From Homalodisca vitripennis (Eukaryota; Arthropoda; Insecta; Hemiptera; Cicadellidae), in assembly GCF_021130785.1 (NCBI RefSeq), contig NC_060211.1, positions 122,523,001 through 122,587,000 on the forward strand: a stretch of 64,000 nucleotides of DNA. Reading direction: 5' to 3'. The notes beneath the pieces were generated by a model. It had not been told where the DNA came from. It made no database searches and worked only from the letters and a program-made list of their open reading frames with translations. The translations under genes and the position numbers were made by a program. Of this stretch, positions 37,881 to 49,787 are shown piece by piece (position 1 is the first letter of the stretch; every line of letters starts with the position of its first letter).

Positions 37881-38110
37881 AAATTACATAAAATCTCTGC
37901 AATGGGAAAAGGGGTTAGCTAAGCTGTGGTGATGAACGTTTATCTCTGCTGAAAATCCTATCAATTAGGGCGCTTCACCGGTGGGGAGATTAAAAACCAA
38001 TTAATTAGGTTAGCCCTAGCTTCGTTCCCAGCCTCTCTAGACAGCTGCTCTGAGCTTAACAGTGTAGCAACCTGTCAGAGCCGATTATTTCTGAAAACAT
38101 CTCCGACCAT
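37881..38110. promoter_or_regulatory. GC-richer island with homeodomain-like sites
   Basis: Contains ATCAATTAGGGCG (37959) and CCAATTAATTAGG (37998-38010), two AATTAGG sites about 42 bp apart. The latter has the palindromic core AATTAATT. Further text such as GGCGCTTCACCGGTGGGGAG and GACAGCTGCTCTGAG (an E-box CAGCTG) is unusually complex for this window. I infer a possible enhancer or promoter; a transposon fragment is equally possible. Confidence 0.3.
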
Positions 38111-38329
38111 TATATATTTTATAACACATATATTGTAGCTTAATGTTCAGTAGGCATTTTGTGTTATTGTACAGATAAACTAACTAAGAAGTTAGCTCAC
38201 ATCAAACCTACTTGCACAATTATATTTACAAAGTAAAAAATCCTTTATCAGCTTTCTGAAATGAGATGGAGGTTTCGAGTTTGTATTAGCAAAAATAATG
38301 AACAGTGGATAAGTACTTACTAAAATGAC

Positions 38330-38590
38330 AAATCACTGATAAAATGAGCACAAGCACTCGATAAGTGACGCACGCACGCACAGGAGCAGATATCACGGCC
38401 TACTGAGGCCCACCTAGCGGTCCACCGCGCAACTCCAGCCCACCGACCACCCCACCCACCCCACTCTGACGCGACGTGCCCACCACGACACTTGATTATA
38501 CACAAATACTCGAACCCTTAGTTCCACCACATCAAACCACCAAGGAACAAGCAGCTCTATCAAACCGCACGCGTTTGACGTCCACTTAAA
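38330..38590. other. C-rich/CpG-containing island
   Basis: One of the most GC-rich single-copy stretches here, with ACGCACGCACGCACAGG, CCACCGCGCAACTCCAGCC, CCACCCCACCCACCCC and CCGCACGCGTTTGACG. Strand-asymmetric (C-rich on plus). The minus-strand Trp/Gly/Arg-rich frames across it are composition artefacts. It could be a CpG-type promoter or 5' exon for an unseen gene; no splice-supported exon can be proposed. Confidence 0.35.
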
Positions 38591-40384
38591 GACCAAATTT
38601 AATATTTGGTAGTAATACTAGGCTTCTCTGACATTGCGAAGATGACATATTTATTAAAATCGTAATAAAATGTAAATGGAGTGTCAGCTCAGTTGCTGTA
38701 ATACATCATTTTTGTACAAATCAAACATGTTACTTATCTGAAGAATTCTCTATAAATAACTTAAATTAGTTTTGGAGTTAAATGGTGATAATTAGAAACA
38801 AAATAAATAATGCAAACCTTTCATAAAACAATTTTACCAAACTTGTTGTTTTGCATCATAAGCTATTTAATGTTTAACTTACATCAGTGGTTTCTTGTAA
38901 TAATATATACTGTGCAGAACGAAAAGTATCAACCAGATAACCTTTTATTATTGTTAAAATTAGAGAAAAATATTAAATTAAATAATAAAATGTTAAAACT
39001 GCGAATATTTAAACTGTATGTAAGTATTGCCACCAATAATTCTTTGGGATGGCCTTAACCATTATTGAATTAATAATGTATGATGAATTAGACTGACATT
39101 TTATTTTGACACTTCTGAAGTAATTAATTTAAAGCTCATTAAACGTAAGAATCTAGAAATATTCTTTTTTCATTGTGAAATTTCTGTATTTAATACTTAC
39201 CTTATATTTAATCTCGTCATAATACTATACAAGAAAGTTCTTTATCCTTTACATTCTGTTTGAATTTTTTTGTCCTTTACATTCTAAATAGCTGTGACTA
39301 GATAATTACCATTAATACATAATAATTTACGCTATGAATTACCTTAACTAATAACTAATTATTAATTACTAGTAACCATTACTAGATAATAACATTCTTA
39401 GGGACCACCACATATATTAAACAACAATACTCAGTTACAGTAATAAAATATGATACGTTTCATTTCATTAAAGTAGACTTAAACTTGTATATTAACAATA
39501 GACTATAATATACATTGATACTTTTACGAATTTTTCAATACACGTTGTAATACATGGAAAAATACTTAATGTTCATTTAGTTGCTGACGTTAGGAAGAAC
39601 ACCTTGGATTAGTAGTAGAGAATTTACTGTTATTATTCAATCTTCCTGACGCTGGCTTGGTATCAATTGACCTGAAAAGACCTGTAGGGTTACTTTTATT
39701 AAGGGATGAACCCGAAACCCCTGAGAACAACTGTGGACACAGGATGGTATATTTTACGATAAAACTTTTCTTAACCTCGTTCTGCTCTATATCTAGATGA
39801 TCATACATTCTCACAGTGCTCATTCAAATGCATTTTATTAAATTGTCTGCATGTCAATTGTTGTTAATGATGCACATACGAGTAAATAATAATTCATACA
39901 TTTTGGTCTCACTTTAAGCCTTTAAACTCAGAAAGGAGTGTATTCAAAATCCTCCACAAACTTTTCTCCGGATGTTTAAAGCAACATATGAAGATTGCAA
40001 TATTATTTAGTAAAATAATTGCCTTATTTGCTTAAATTTTTTTATCTTGAATGACATGAACTATAACAGATACTGTATTCGGACAGTTGCAACAATCATA
40101 TTAGGTAAAACATCTCGATAGTTAATGTTCGAAGATCCGGGAATACATTTTGTATCTTATGTAATCTATACCATTATAGAAAATATGAGTACGCTATACT
40201 AAGTGACAGTCTTCGCTGCGGTTCAATCCAAAATTTCTGTAGCTTATTTCTATGTAGAAAGCCGATTATTGCTGTAGATTTAGAATCTAAACAAATTTTA
40301 GCCCACCTAATCTGAACTTAACTACAAGTACATCCTCGTATACATAAGAGCATAAAAGTATGTGACACATTTACTGTGAAGTGG
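38591..40384. other. AT-rich spacer, no gene seen
   Basis: A 77-codon minus frame (39590-39823) has ordinary-looking, Ser/Asn-rich composition and somewhat higher GC. No domain is recognised, and it falls within chance length. Confidence 0.4.
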
Positions 40385-40600
40385 TCTGTTGGCTTAGTGA
40401 ATAAAACATCTATCTAACTGGGTTAAAGTTATTATCTTCAAACAGGAATGGTCCGAGGAGAACCTGCAGTAAACACATCCATTTGTCTCTGTGTCCCCAA
40501 TCATCTGTACCTCAATACATCGAGTATGCCTGCAGTAACTAGTCTTGTTATACTACAAACACATCAATGGTGGTTAATACGAGGCGTAGTACGACTGTAT
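40385..40600 (+). repeat. tRNA-derived SINE relic
   Basis: TTGGCTTAGTGAATAAAACA (about 40389) matches an A box. TCTATCTAACTGGGTT resembles an anticodon arm, and ATCTTCAAACAGG (40435-40447) a decayed B box, at the usual spacing. The following GC-richer tail (GGTCCGAGGAGAACCTGCAG and CCTGCAGTAACTAGTC) would be the SINE body. The 3' end is uncertain. Confidence 0.5.
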
Positions 40601-40961
40601 GTTTAATAAATAACAAGGACAAATTAAATGAATATTAAAATAAATATAACTACACTTTGAAATAAAGATCACAAATTTCATTGCAATTGGGCAATACTTC
40701 ATAATCTAACAGCATCGTTGTTAGTCACTTTAATCGCTCTGTATCCAGAAATTTTGAACAAAAATATACAAATTCATATACCTAATAATATAAACTAATA
40801 CCTCCACAATAATGTATTATACAGTTAAGACCTTCATTGAAATTTTGTACATACATCTATGGTTTTTTTATTAAGTCTCAAACTAATACTTAGTTACGTT
40901 CAACGCGGAATAAATACAGAAATATTGCATTTAGCAACTTTATTCGTTGACAAGTATACCA

Positions 40962-41276
40962 ATGAAATTATGCGACATTTATAACGCCCTCTTTGGTCTG
41001 GAGGAATATAATTTTCCAGATTGTTTTCATCTTGTTCCATCACAGAAGCAGTCTTTGGGGCGTCTGAGTAATTACAGATTAATGCCAGAGGAATTATTTA
41101 TTTATGTGATACGAAGTGATACGACACTCCATAAGTCCTTTCATCATCTAACGACATCCTGCTCTTCATATTTTGAAGTTAGGTTTGTACGTAATGAACG
41201 TCGACATTATTCTCTCGATTTGAAATATATTTCGACACCCACAAAGTCAGTAGCTATATTTGAAAAGATTCTCTAA
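40962..41276 (+). CDS. Candidate coding frame, unrecognised (low support)
   Basis: A frame of 104 codons from ATG 40962, reading MKLCDIYNALFGLEEYNF at its start. The DNA is moderately GC-richer than its surroundings and the residue composition is balanced rather than Ile/Phe/Tyr-dominated. I see no signal peptide, membrane segment or known motif. A Cys-poor, His/Ser-rich middle (about residues 60-70) is the only feature. One of the longest non-transposon frames here, but a frame of this size is expected by chance. It could be a single-exon gene, an exon or noise. Confidence 0.2.
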   Translation: MKLCDIYNALFGLEEYNFPDCFHLVPSQKQSLGRLSNYRLMPEELFIYVIRSDTTLHKSFHHLTTSCSSYFEVRFVRNERRHYSLDLKYISTPTKSVAIFEKIL

Positions 41277-44200
41277 CTCTTTATTCCATTCAGACTCAGT
41301 TCGTCTGGCCTTGAAACTAACACTCATAAATATCTTTCCATATTTTAAGTATCCGTAAAGTAAAAAATCAGGTATTTTATGAATGTTTATTATAAATAAA
41401 TACCTAATAGTAATTTTGGTAAACATGCGTGAAATTTAAAGAAGAAATTTGAAGGAATTTCAAAAACATTTTAATATAATGCTGCAATCACGGTTTATAA
41501 AATCATGTCTAAATATTTGGTTTATTCACCAACTGATTTTCAATATTTGCATATATACATGTTCTTTTCATACTGCTAAGGGCAAGAAAAACTGCAGATA
41601 TTATATAAATTTTAATATGTATGTATATATTCAGGCCCTAAACTTCATAGGTGCGGGTCCTGACAAGTATTATTTACACAATGTATTACAATAGTTGTAA
41701 ATTGTAATTCATTATTTAAAATGTATAAGAAAAAAATGCTTATTGATATGGTCAAATTTCAAATGTATGATATAAACCATAGGAGCTAGAAATCAATTTA
41801 AACACAACGAACTGTCAGAAACACCATCCAACAGCAAGCCCCTCTCAGCTACAGCTGTTTCTCTGATGTTGTGTAAGAATGTCTGTTTGACAGAAATCAA
41901 TATCCGATTGCATTGCTTTTGAGCCAGATTCAATCATGTGTCTCGCAGTCGTCGAGTTGTATATCATTTTTAAAATCATTCTCTAAAATAACTCAAATTT
42001 TAAGCTTTCAACACCAAACAGTTAAATTTGAACATTTACGGTTTCATAGTTTGAGGACTAATAGGTTTTATCTAATAAACTATATTTCACTTGCTCGTAC
42101 ACTTAATATTAAGTCAAAAATTTAAAGTTTTAATGATCTTGTATTGAAATCTGTAAGCCGAAAGGACAAACATAGGATTTGCTTAAGTGATATGTTCAAG
42201 ATACTTTATATTTAATTCTTCTAATATTTGTATAGCCCTTCCTGAGAGATACGAATTTATTTTAATTTAGGATAACCCAAAAGAAATTATCATTTTGAAG
42301 CTAAATATCCGATTCTTATAAATATTACAAAAAAGTATTTATTGAATTAGTATTACTGAACCAGGATCTTTATATTATAATAAATTTATGGTATTGGTTT
42401 GCTTTAAATAATTTCATAGAAGCTACTTGGAAGTACAGATGGGATTTAATAAAGGTATAAATGTTTAACCTGTTAATACGAGGTACTCTGACGGGACAAA
42501 TTATTAAACACATTTGGCGAAACGTAATTTTGTAAATAAAAAAATAAAAACTAACAAAATAAGTACACAATAGTAGTTTCTGTGTTTGCCTGTCAATATG
42601 TATATTTTTAATAGGGTAATAAATCATAATAAGTCTACTGAACGTTCTAGTTAATTTATAACAAAAAGGATTTTTAAATAATAAGGTGTAGTTCATAATA
42701 AAAAACTTCAATTAATAAAATAAGTACGAATTTGACTGATTTTAATGGATGTTCAAAATGTTATTTGCTGTGTACTGCAGAGTTGTAAAGAATTATTTGA
42801 TTTTTAATTTGAATTGTTTTGTTTTTTCAAGTTTGTCATTTTATATTGTACGAATGAATTTGGTTATATTTATGTGTTTTTAAGTATTTTAGCAGACAGA
42901 TATTTGGAGTTTTAATAAGTATGGCCTGGTTAATTTAAGGTAAACTTCCATCATGTATAAGTTATTTTATTTTATAGCTCCTCTACTTCTTAAATACTTT
43001 AGAAACGAGCCAACCTCAACACAGTCCTTATGCAATTGACGATACAGTGTTTTTCATTATTTTAATATAATTTTTATTTTATGTCAAATAGAGCATATAC
43101 TATTTTATATATAATTTGGTTACCATCAACTAATAAGCACAAATTCTTGTACTTTAAATTAGGATTGTGTAATATATTACCCGAATACTTGAACTAATAA
43201 CATTAAGTGCACAATATTTTTGTACTGACGAAATATTGGATACAGCGATAGGATGCGATCAAATGAAGCAGGAATGCAGAGAATTAAATTTTTTGCCAAA
43301 AACTGCAGTGACCATGAAAATACTGATGTTATTAAAAAAAGTTCAATTTGTTAGTTTGGTTACCAAACCGTGAGAGCAGTTACACGATATTGCTTTGTTA
43401 AATTCGGTAAAAAAGTGGACTTATGGTATAGCTTGACTCTAGGTAAACTAGATTGTCCACAATATGTTGCCGACAAGCTTCTATTAATACAATTATGAGT
43501 TCCAGAGTTATATAGGAAAGAATAAATGGGAAAGAACGTGTGCTTAAGACGAAAAAATACTATACAATATTCCTCTCCATATGTAATACGAAACTCCTTA
43601 AATGTATTTGAAACACAGTGATAAAAAAGAGTCGATAACTGTTATGAATATTTTGCCAATCAAGCCTATGGGAGGTTTCGATCCTTGCAATCTCTTGCTG
43701 GGGAAGCTTCTCGTAGTTAGAATCTCCTGGGTTCCGAAAGGTCCTACCCTTAGAGAGATTTAAGCCTCAAGAACCTCCAGCACTCTTGGCATTATGCTGC
43801 TCCTAGCCTGAAGCAGTTTCTAGTCCATAATTGATGTAAGAATTCTTAGTTACGTTTTGGTAAAACGATTCAGGTGGCTAAATACAGGTTTCCAAAATTC
43901 TATCAGTAAATTTACTCATATCATCAGTAATATTTTAAAACACATCATTATGGCTAGTTAATACGCAATATTTGGCTATGCAAACATCCCTAATAAATGG
44001 TGCGTTAGTTAGTAAATATTATTATTTCTATTAATTATTGTTGTCCTCAATTTGTAGCAAAATGTCTTTTCCTAAACATTTTATGCTTTTAACATGTTTA
44101 ACAAACAAGTTATGAGTATTGGATATAAGTAATTTCTTAAAAAATAGTTTAAAACAAATATAATTATTAATCTTTTTATTAAATAGCACTTTAAAACTAA

Positions 44201-44471
44201 TAACTTCTAAATATAAAAAAAAAATTACTGTGAGAAAATATTGTCAAGTTTAAATGAGCGTTATGTATTTGTTTGCTGTAATGAGAGATAGCTAAATACA
44301 ATAATTTAGTGTAATGATATGTGTACTTTACTCACTTCACAAGTCACTGTGTTGTAACACCTCGTGTCAACACTGTTTAAATCCACACTCTTTAAACTCT
44401 TGCAGTATTTTTTTTAATTACTCGCATGATACTTTTTGTGTTAAAGGTATGTTTGTTAGTATGACTTTCTA
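41277..44471. other. AT-rich spacer with small features
   Basis: An imperfect hairpin of pre-miRNA-like size lies at 41802-41874. A GC-richer stretch with CTCCTGGGTTCCGAAAGG lies at about 43640-43830. A 113-codon minus frame (42370-42711) is AT-driven and not credible. Confidence 0.45.
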
Positions 44472-44690
44472 GGCATTCTTATTTGTTGAGCTTCAGCGAG
44501 GCTCGAGGGCTGGAAAAATTCATTTCTTTCTGTCAGTCTGGTTTTTTGTCTTTCTATCCTTCCAAATTATATCCCGAGAACAAACCTGGTGTACAGGCTT
44601 TAAATTTGCATTCAGCCTTTCTGTTTGGACAACACCGGGTTTCATGACGGTACATGTAACTCCATGAGATTTGGCTGAGCTTTATTGAAT
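44472..44690 (+). repeat. Probable dispersed-element remnant (CAGCGAGGC family)
   Basis: GAGCTTCAGCGAGGCTCGAG is followed by TTTCTGTCAGTCTGG, a TATCCCGAGAACAAACC phrase, and ACAACACCGGGTTTCATGAC. The first part parallels the minus strand at 53525-53600 (CTGAGCGTTAGCGAAG then GTCTGTCTGTCTGTC). Such text is characteristic of insect interspersed repeats, but I cannot name the family. Confidence 0.45.
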
Positions 44691-45368
44691 ACTTTTATTT
44701 AGTATTGTGGTTTATTATGATAGCGAACAAACACAGAATATATAAATGTATAATCAAACTGAGTACAATCACATCACTTTATAACATTTAACATGGTAAC
44801 ATATCTAGCTTTACTAACCACAAGACACGTCGAGATGATATCTTAGTACTTTATATGTATCATTATATTCCATTTTCATGTAAATAAAAACCACTTCATG
44901 TGGGCGCTTGTCCATATATTTGGATTTCATGAGCATAATTATAGAATATCACTGCCAAAAAATCATGTTTGCTGAGGGGCTATATACATTTCTATTCTGT
45001 ATGATTTTCTGTCTGTTCCCAGAATATCTCGAATATTCAATGAGCTACAGCTACATTTTGCACGCAACTTCAGCGACTTCTGAATGTATAACTTCTATTA
45101 TGTGGCACGTGGTGTAGCATAATTTTACCTAGCTACTCAATTAAACGTTAAATCCGTTTTAAAATTTATACTGTTCTATCAAAACCTACTTGTATTAACA
45201 ATTTCTACCTTTTAAATGCTGATTATTGGCTTATGTTATAGGCCTATTATAATTTTAACATCATTCTCAAGTTGAACACTTTTACTGCCTATTTGCATTG
45301 ATTGTTTTTAGCTAACAGACACACTCGGGCTATCGTCTGTTACAATCAACATTCCAACGGCAACTTGC

Positions 45369-45371
<3 letters not shown>
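44691..45371. other. AT-rich spacer, no gene seen
   Basis: No supported feature. Confidence 0.5.

Positions 45372-45419
<48 letters not shown>
45372..45419. repeat. (TA)n microsatellite
   Basis: About 48 bp of TA dinucleotides. Confidence 0.95.
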
Positions 45420-45423
<4 letters not shown>

Positions 45424-46686
45424 GAAAGAAAATTTAAATTTTGAAATTCACGGCACGTAAAATTATTCCTCTCACAGTTACACTTTTTTTTAAATATTTC
45501 GACCTCGCTTTGGATATGTCCTGAATCGTCTTCGATAATCACATATTGGACCGAAAAAACCTTTAGTTTTACGTATCTTGACTGTATATGATGTATAATG
45601 AGATGGCTTAAGATGGGGATAGATGGCTCACCATAGGTAGGTTTAAATATATAAAAATATAAGTTGTGTTAGCAAATTTACGACGAGTTTTTGATCGGAA
45701 ACGTAGACATTAGTGATAACACTGGCCGTGTATGGCTATGAGTAAATATTTTACAAACATTTATTAATGAAATTATATGAATATTAGGTAGTTTATTTGG
45801 TTATGTATTTAACACCTTGCCTTTTCTTGGCACTAAGGTAACAACCTTTAAATAATTAATATTCATATTATTTCGAAAATATACTAATAGTCTACGTACG
45901 TCTTGAATGTATATTTTATTATCCTCTGGTGCATACATTCATTAATAGTTTTAGTTTTATTGTTTAATAGGCTTTGCATTATGTAAGAAAAGTTTAATAG
46001 GACATTATTTTTGGAACATATACTGAAGTTTTTATGTAAGGATTAATACAATTTATGAGGTTTAGTACGTACTAAACTTTAACAGCAGAGAACGAGCCTC
46101 AACTTAAAACATGAGACAGTCATTATTACCAAGAACCAAAATAAGATAAATTTAAGATTTAACTTGTTTAGCGTGAAATTTATATTATTTATTTTTTAGG
46201 TTTAAACTGAGCGTTTTGCTAGAAATACTGAACAAGATTTTAACCTAGATAAGATTAGTATATATGTTATGGTGATTGGTCTCATTGGATTATCTGCATT
46301 GAAAAACGACAATTTCTTAGACAACACGTACAATGTATCATAATTAATAAATCCAAACGCCCCAAAAATAGACAAGGAGTTTGTGAAGTTTCAGCATAAC
46401 AAATGCTTCATACATTGAAAGTGTTTTGTTTTATTTATTACTGCCTTGTGATTGGATGTTAATTTTAGTACACAAAGTGTTACTACAGATTAAAAATTTA
46501 AATTTCATATTTGTAAATTGCAGCAGTAAACATTGTACTCATATCTCAGAATAGTAACTAACATTGAGCACAACACTATTAAGAAACGGTTACAGATAAA
46601 ATTACCAGGCACCTTGAAAACTATTCGTTATTAACTATTTTTTATTTGACTTTTAAGACGAAAGATCAAAGATCAGGAAATAATGT

Positions 46687-46688
<2 letters not shown>
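45420..46688. other. AT-rich spacer, no gene seen
   Basis: No supported feature. Confidence 0.5.

Positions 46689-46727
<39 letters not shown>
46689..46727. repeat. (TA)n microsatellite
   Basis: About 39 bp of TA dinucleotides. Confidence 0.95.
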
Positions 46728-46729
<2 letters not shown>

Positions 46730-47648
46730 GAAATTATTATCTATTTACTTTTCACGTAAATTCCAGAACAATTTACTAGGAATCTCATTTTCCTTCACAA
46801 GTATTTCTTTCTGCATAAAAAACCTTAAGAATACCAAACAGATTAACAAAACTTTTAATGCACTGCATAAACAACACAGCCATCATTCTACGATCTGGAG
46901 ATAATTAGTCAACCGTACAACCCATCAAGAAATAATCCAAAATAATTGGACTCGTAATTAACTCATTTAGACTATGTACACTATCTTTACTTTCAACAGT
47001 AGTCTGCGACAAGGTTAACGCTTTAACAATAATAGCTTTCGTAGCTTTATAGTAACGGTACTAGGACGAGGTAAATAACAGAATTAGGGAGAGTTTCAGA
47101 TTCTGCCGGACAAATAAAACTGCAATTTCTCGATATCCTCATCACATCGTTATTATTTGCAACAAAATGACATTATTCAAAGGATTAGTTCTATAAAAGT
47201 TCGTGATTCAAATTTATTAGTATTACGTATATAGGAAAGTTTAACGTATAATTAAATAGATTACTAGTTTATAAGTTGAAATATGTAAATTTGTTTGTCT
47301 TAACTTGTGTATTTGATTGATTTAGTTTTATATATTTCCATCGAATATGTTATTTTTATAGAGTAACTTTACTGCTCAAAATCTCTTTTTTATAGCAACT
47401 CCTGTAGACATTAATTACGAAATGCCCGTAAATGCCACCGTAAACTGGGATTTATATACACACGCAATTTATGCTTCAAGTCTGCTCAAGCGACTCTTGT
47501 TATAAGATATTTTTATTTTAGCGAACTATACCAAAAATGTTATGGAATAAGTTATTGAACAATATGTATTATATATATAGTTCGATAGTTGACTATACTT
47601 TACACTAATATATAAATAACCCTGTAGTGTGGAGTTAATAACTTTGTT

Positions 47649-47650
<2 letters not shown>
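46728..47650. other. AT-rich spacer, no gene seen
   Basis: No supported feature. Confidence 0.5.

Positions 47651-47704
<54 letters not shown>
47651..47704. repeat. (TA)n microsatellite
   Basis: About 54 bp of TA dinucleotides, the longest in the window. Confidence 0.95.
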
Positions 47705-47708
<4 letters not shown>

Positions 47709-47841
47709 AACAATGTTATGCATATATTTATTTATATATTTCTAGTTATGTTTTCAGCACAAGACTATGCACAGTATACCTATAGCCTTTTTAAACTGCT
47801 AATTTTGAAAATAATTCTTTACACAAAAAAGTTGTTTCCCT

Positions 47842-47930
47842 CAGTAACTTGGCCACTCTGCATGTTTTATGAAGTAACTAGGCCCTTCTGCATATTTTAT
47901 GAAGTAACTTGGCCACTCTGCATACGTATT
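47842..47930 (+). repeat. Three-copy 30-bp tandem repeat
   Basis: Units begin AGTAACTTGGCCACTCTGCA at about 47843 and 47903, with a variant AGTAACTAGGCCCTTCTGCA at 47873. Thirty bases is in frame, giving a 10-residue repeat (VTWPLCMFYE-like) in one plus frame; there is no independent sign that this is translated. Confidence 0.9.
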
Positions 47931-48820
47931 TCTTTTGTGACTTGAAAACTTCGCATGATTCCTGTAGAAGCTTTGATGTAGATACCCTAATAATTACTTC
48001 GAAGGCATGAAAGTGGTTTGGTAGTAGTAATCTTACAAAAATCATTACAGTTACCTATCATCGAAGAACAAGTATAAACTAGGGCAATAGCAGCAATGCA
48101 AAAAATTCATTGCAATGAGTGTAGCTTGTTTTACAGTTAAAACCAGAATAGCGATAGTTTGTGGATTACAAGCTTACTCGATGTCTATTTTTTAGAATTT
48201 TGCGTAAATAAGCTTATTGTAGTCTTGATTATAAAAGTGAAAGATTTCAATAGATTAGCAGGGAATTATAATTTTTCGGGTTATAGGTAATAAGGTGATA
48301 CTGTTGAAGGTGACTGTAATACGTGGTTTTGTTATTATACATATACAGACATGGTAGTGTGATGTACCAATCGTTTTTGTTCTCATGGGATATTCCTAAA
48401 CCAAGAATTTTGTGGAATGGTAACAAAAAAGGATGGTGTGCAATGGTAAATTATTACAATTATTATTTAGACAACATTATATTTTTACGGAAATGCTTAT
48501 ATAATAACAACTTATAAGAACATTAAAGCATTTTAAATAATGAAATAAGTTGTATTTAGTACCTTACTGAAACTTTATTTTATCATATGTATCAAGTATG
48601 ATGATAGTATTTTGTTGTGGTAATTATTATTTCTCTACGACAAGATCAGTGATAATTAATAGCAATAACAAAAATTTAATGAACTCAAAACTCGACGTAC
48701 AATATCGGAGATATTACAAGAGTTAGAAGTACTACGATCTTTCTTGCTCTCTTAAGATAAGAAGCTTAGAAATTTCACATTATCCTATAAGGACCTTTGC
48801 GCTGTTTCTGGAGTGTCAGG
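47931..48820. other. AT-rich spacer, no gene seen
   Basis: No supported feature. Confidence 0.5.
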
Positions 48821-49440
48821 ATATTCTGGATGGGTAAGTTTGGGGGTAGGGGCCGCCTCATGTGGAAGAATTTAGGACACTAATCTCAAGTCATGTAACC
48901 TCAGAAGAAGTGAAAGCCAGCTCTGAATCAGCCTCTCTAGTCAAAGCAGGTAGGGGGGACACACCCTCATGTCTAGGCTAGCAAGATCCTTTGACACTAA
49001 AGGAATGAACCTCACCAACTCCAACAGTCATCTCCTACATTAGACTAGACCTATCAACAACCAATAAGGTTGCCCAAACTGAACTGAAACGTTGATTTTT
49101 GCTGTTACAAGTCCGGTTTCACTTATTAACCAGCAAGAAGTGACCCCTGCTGGGTTGCCACGATCTTATTTTAGGAAATTGTAGGAAATCCGATTTTGTC
49201 TGTTGGGACGTACTGGTTTCGCTGAAGTGAGTTAGGACTATAAACTTTTAGGTGGACTCAGACACTCACTAGATAAATTGTCTCCAGATATCACTGAAGC
49301 TGAATTATGCAACTTTGAAGGCCAGAGAGGCTAGTGTTATTATATAGATCAAGTGACCCTACAAACTGGTGGGTCCTAGAGTTTATATGGTATTAGTGGT
49401 TAGAGACACAAGGGGCTACGAGTAAGGTGGTCTACTCTAT
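48821..49440. other. GC-richer segment, possible decayed transposon
   Basis: A 600-bp stretch near 45% GC by eye with sharp AT-rich borders. Phrases such as GGGGGTAGGGGCCGCCTCAT, GACACTCACTAGATAAATTG and CTACAAACTGGTGGGTCC have the look of interspersed-repeat DNA. Stops occur in all frames. No terminal repeats or poly(A) tail were found, so the class is unknown. Confidence 0.4.
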
Positions 49441-49678
49441 CTATAAGCAATTGGAATATATTTCACAGACTATAACCTAGAATGCAGACCTAAAAATATT
49501 TTTTTTATGTATTTTTAAAACATAAATACTTTTACTTGAATAGTAGATCACTTTTATATACCGTTTTATAGCAAGTAACTAAAGAAAATACTACGAAATA
49601 TACCGTAACACGCCTTTTGTAGGTATTCAACAAACAAAAAGGCTTCTTGAAAATATTTTCTAATATTGTGATTTATAG

Positions 49679-49787
49679 CTGTTTTATATTGAAAACGACT
49701 AATGTAAACGCACATCAATTACCATCTCCGGAAAGAGACCATCTCAGTAACAGAGACGACAAAACACTGACCGTCCGGTTCGTACTG
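49679..49787 (+). CDS. Candidate internal exon with consensus splice sites
   Basis: The segment is preceded by TTTTCTAATATTGTGATTTATAG, which has a CTAAT branch-point-like string about 20 nt before the acceptor AG. It is followed by the strong donor CTG|GTGAGT. One frame is open throughout and continues HQLPSPERDHLSNRDDKTL into VRFVL; the other frames stop. GC is higher than in the flanks, mainly in its second half. Length is 109 nt, typical for an internal exon. The peptide matches no family I recognise. Without a second exon this is a hypothesis only; splice-like strings occur by chance in 64 kb. Confidence 0.3.

Noticed and set aside
38320..38596. Trp/Gly/Arg-rich minus-strand frames, and a T-arm-like GGTTCGAGTAT
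   Set aside because: The frames reflect the C-rich island composition; the T-arm-like string has no convincing A box or anticodon arm at the right spacing.
42370..42711. 113-codon minus-strand frame
   Set aside because: Composition follows AT-rich DNA (Ile, Phe, Tyr, Lys), with no domain, no GC rise and no promoter or splice context.
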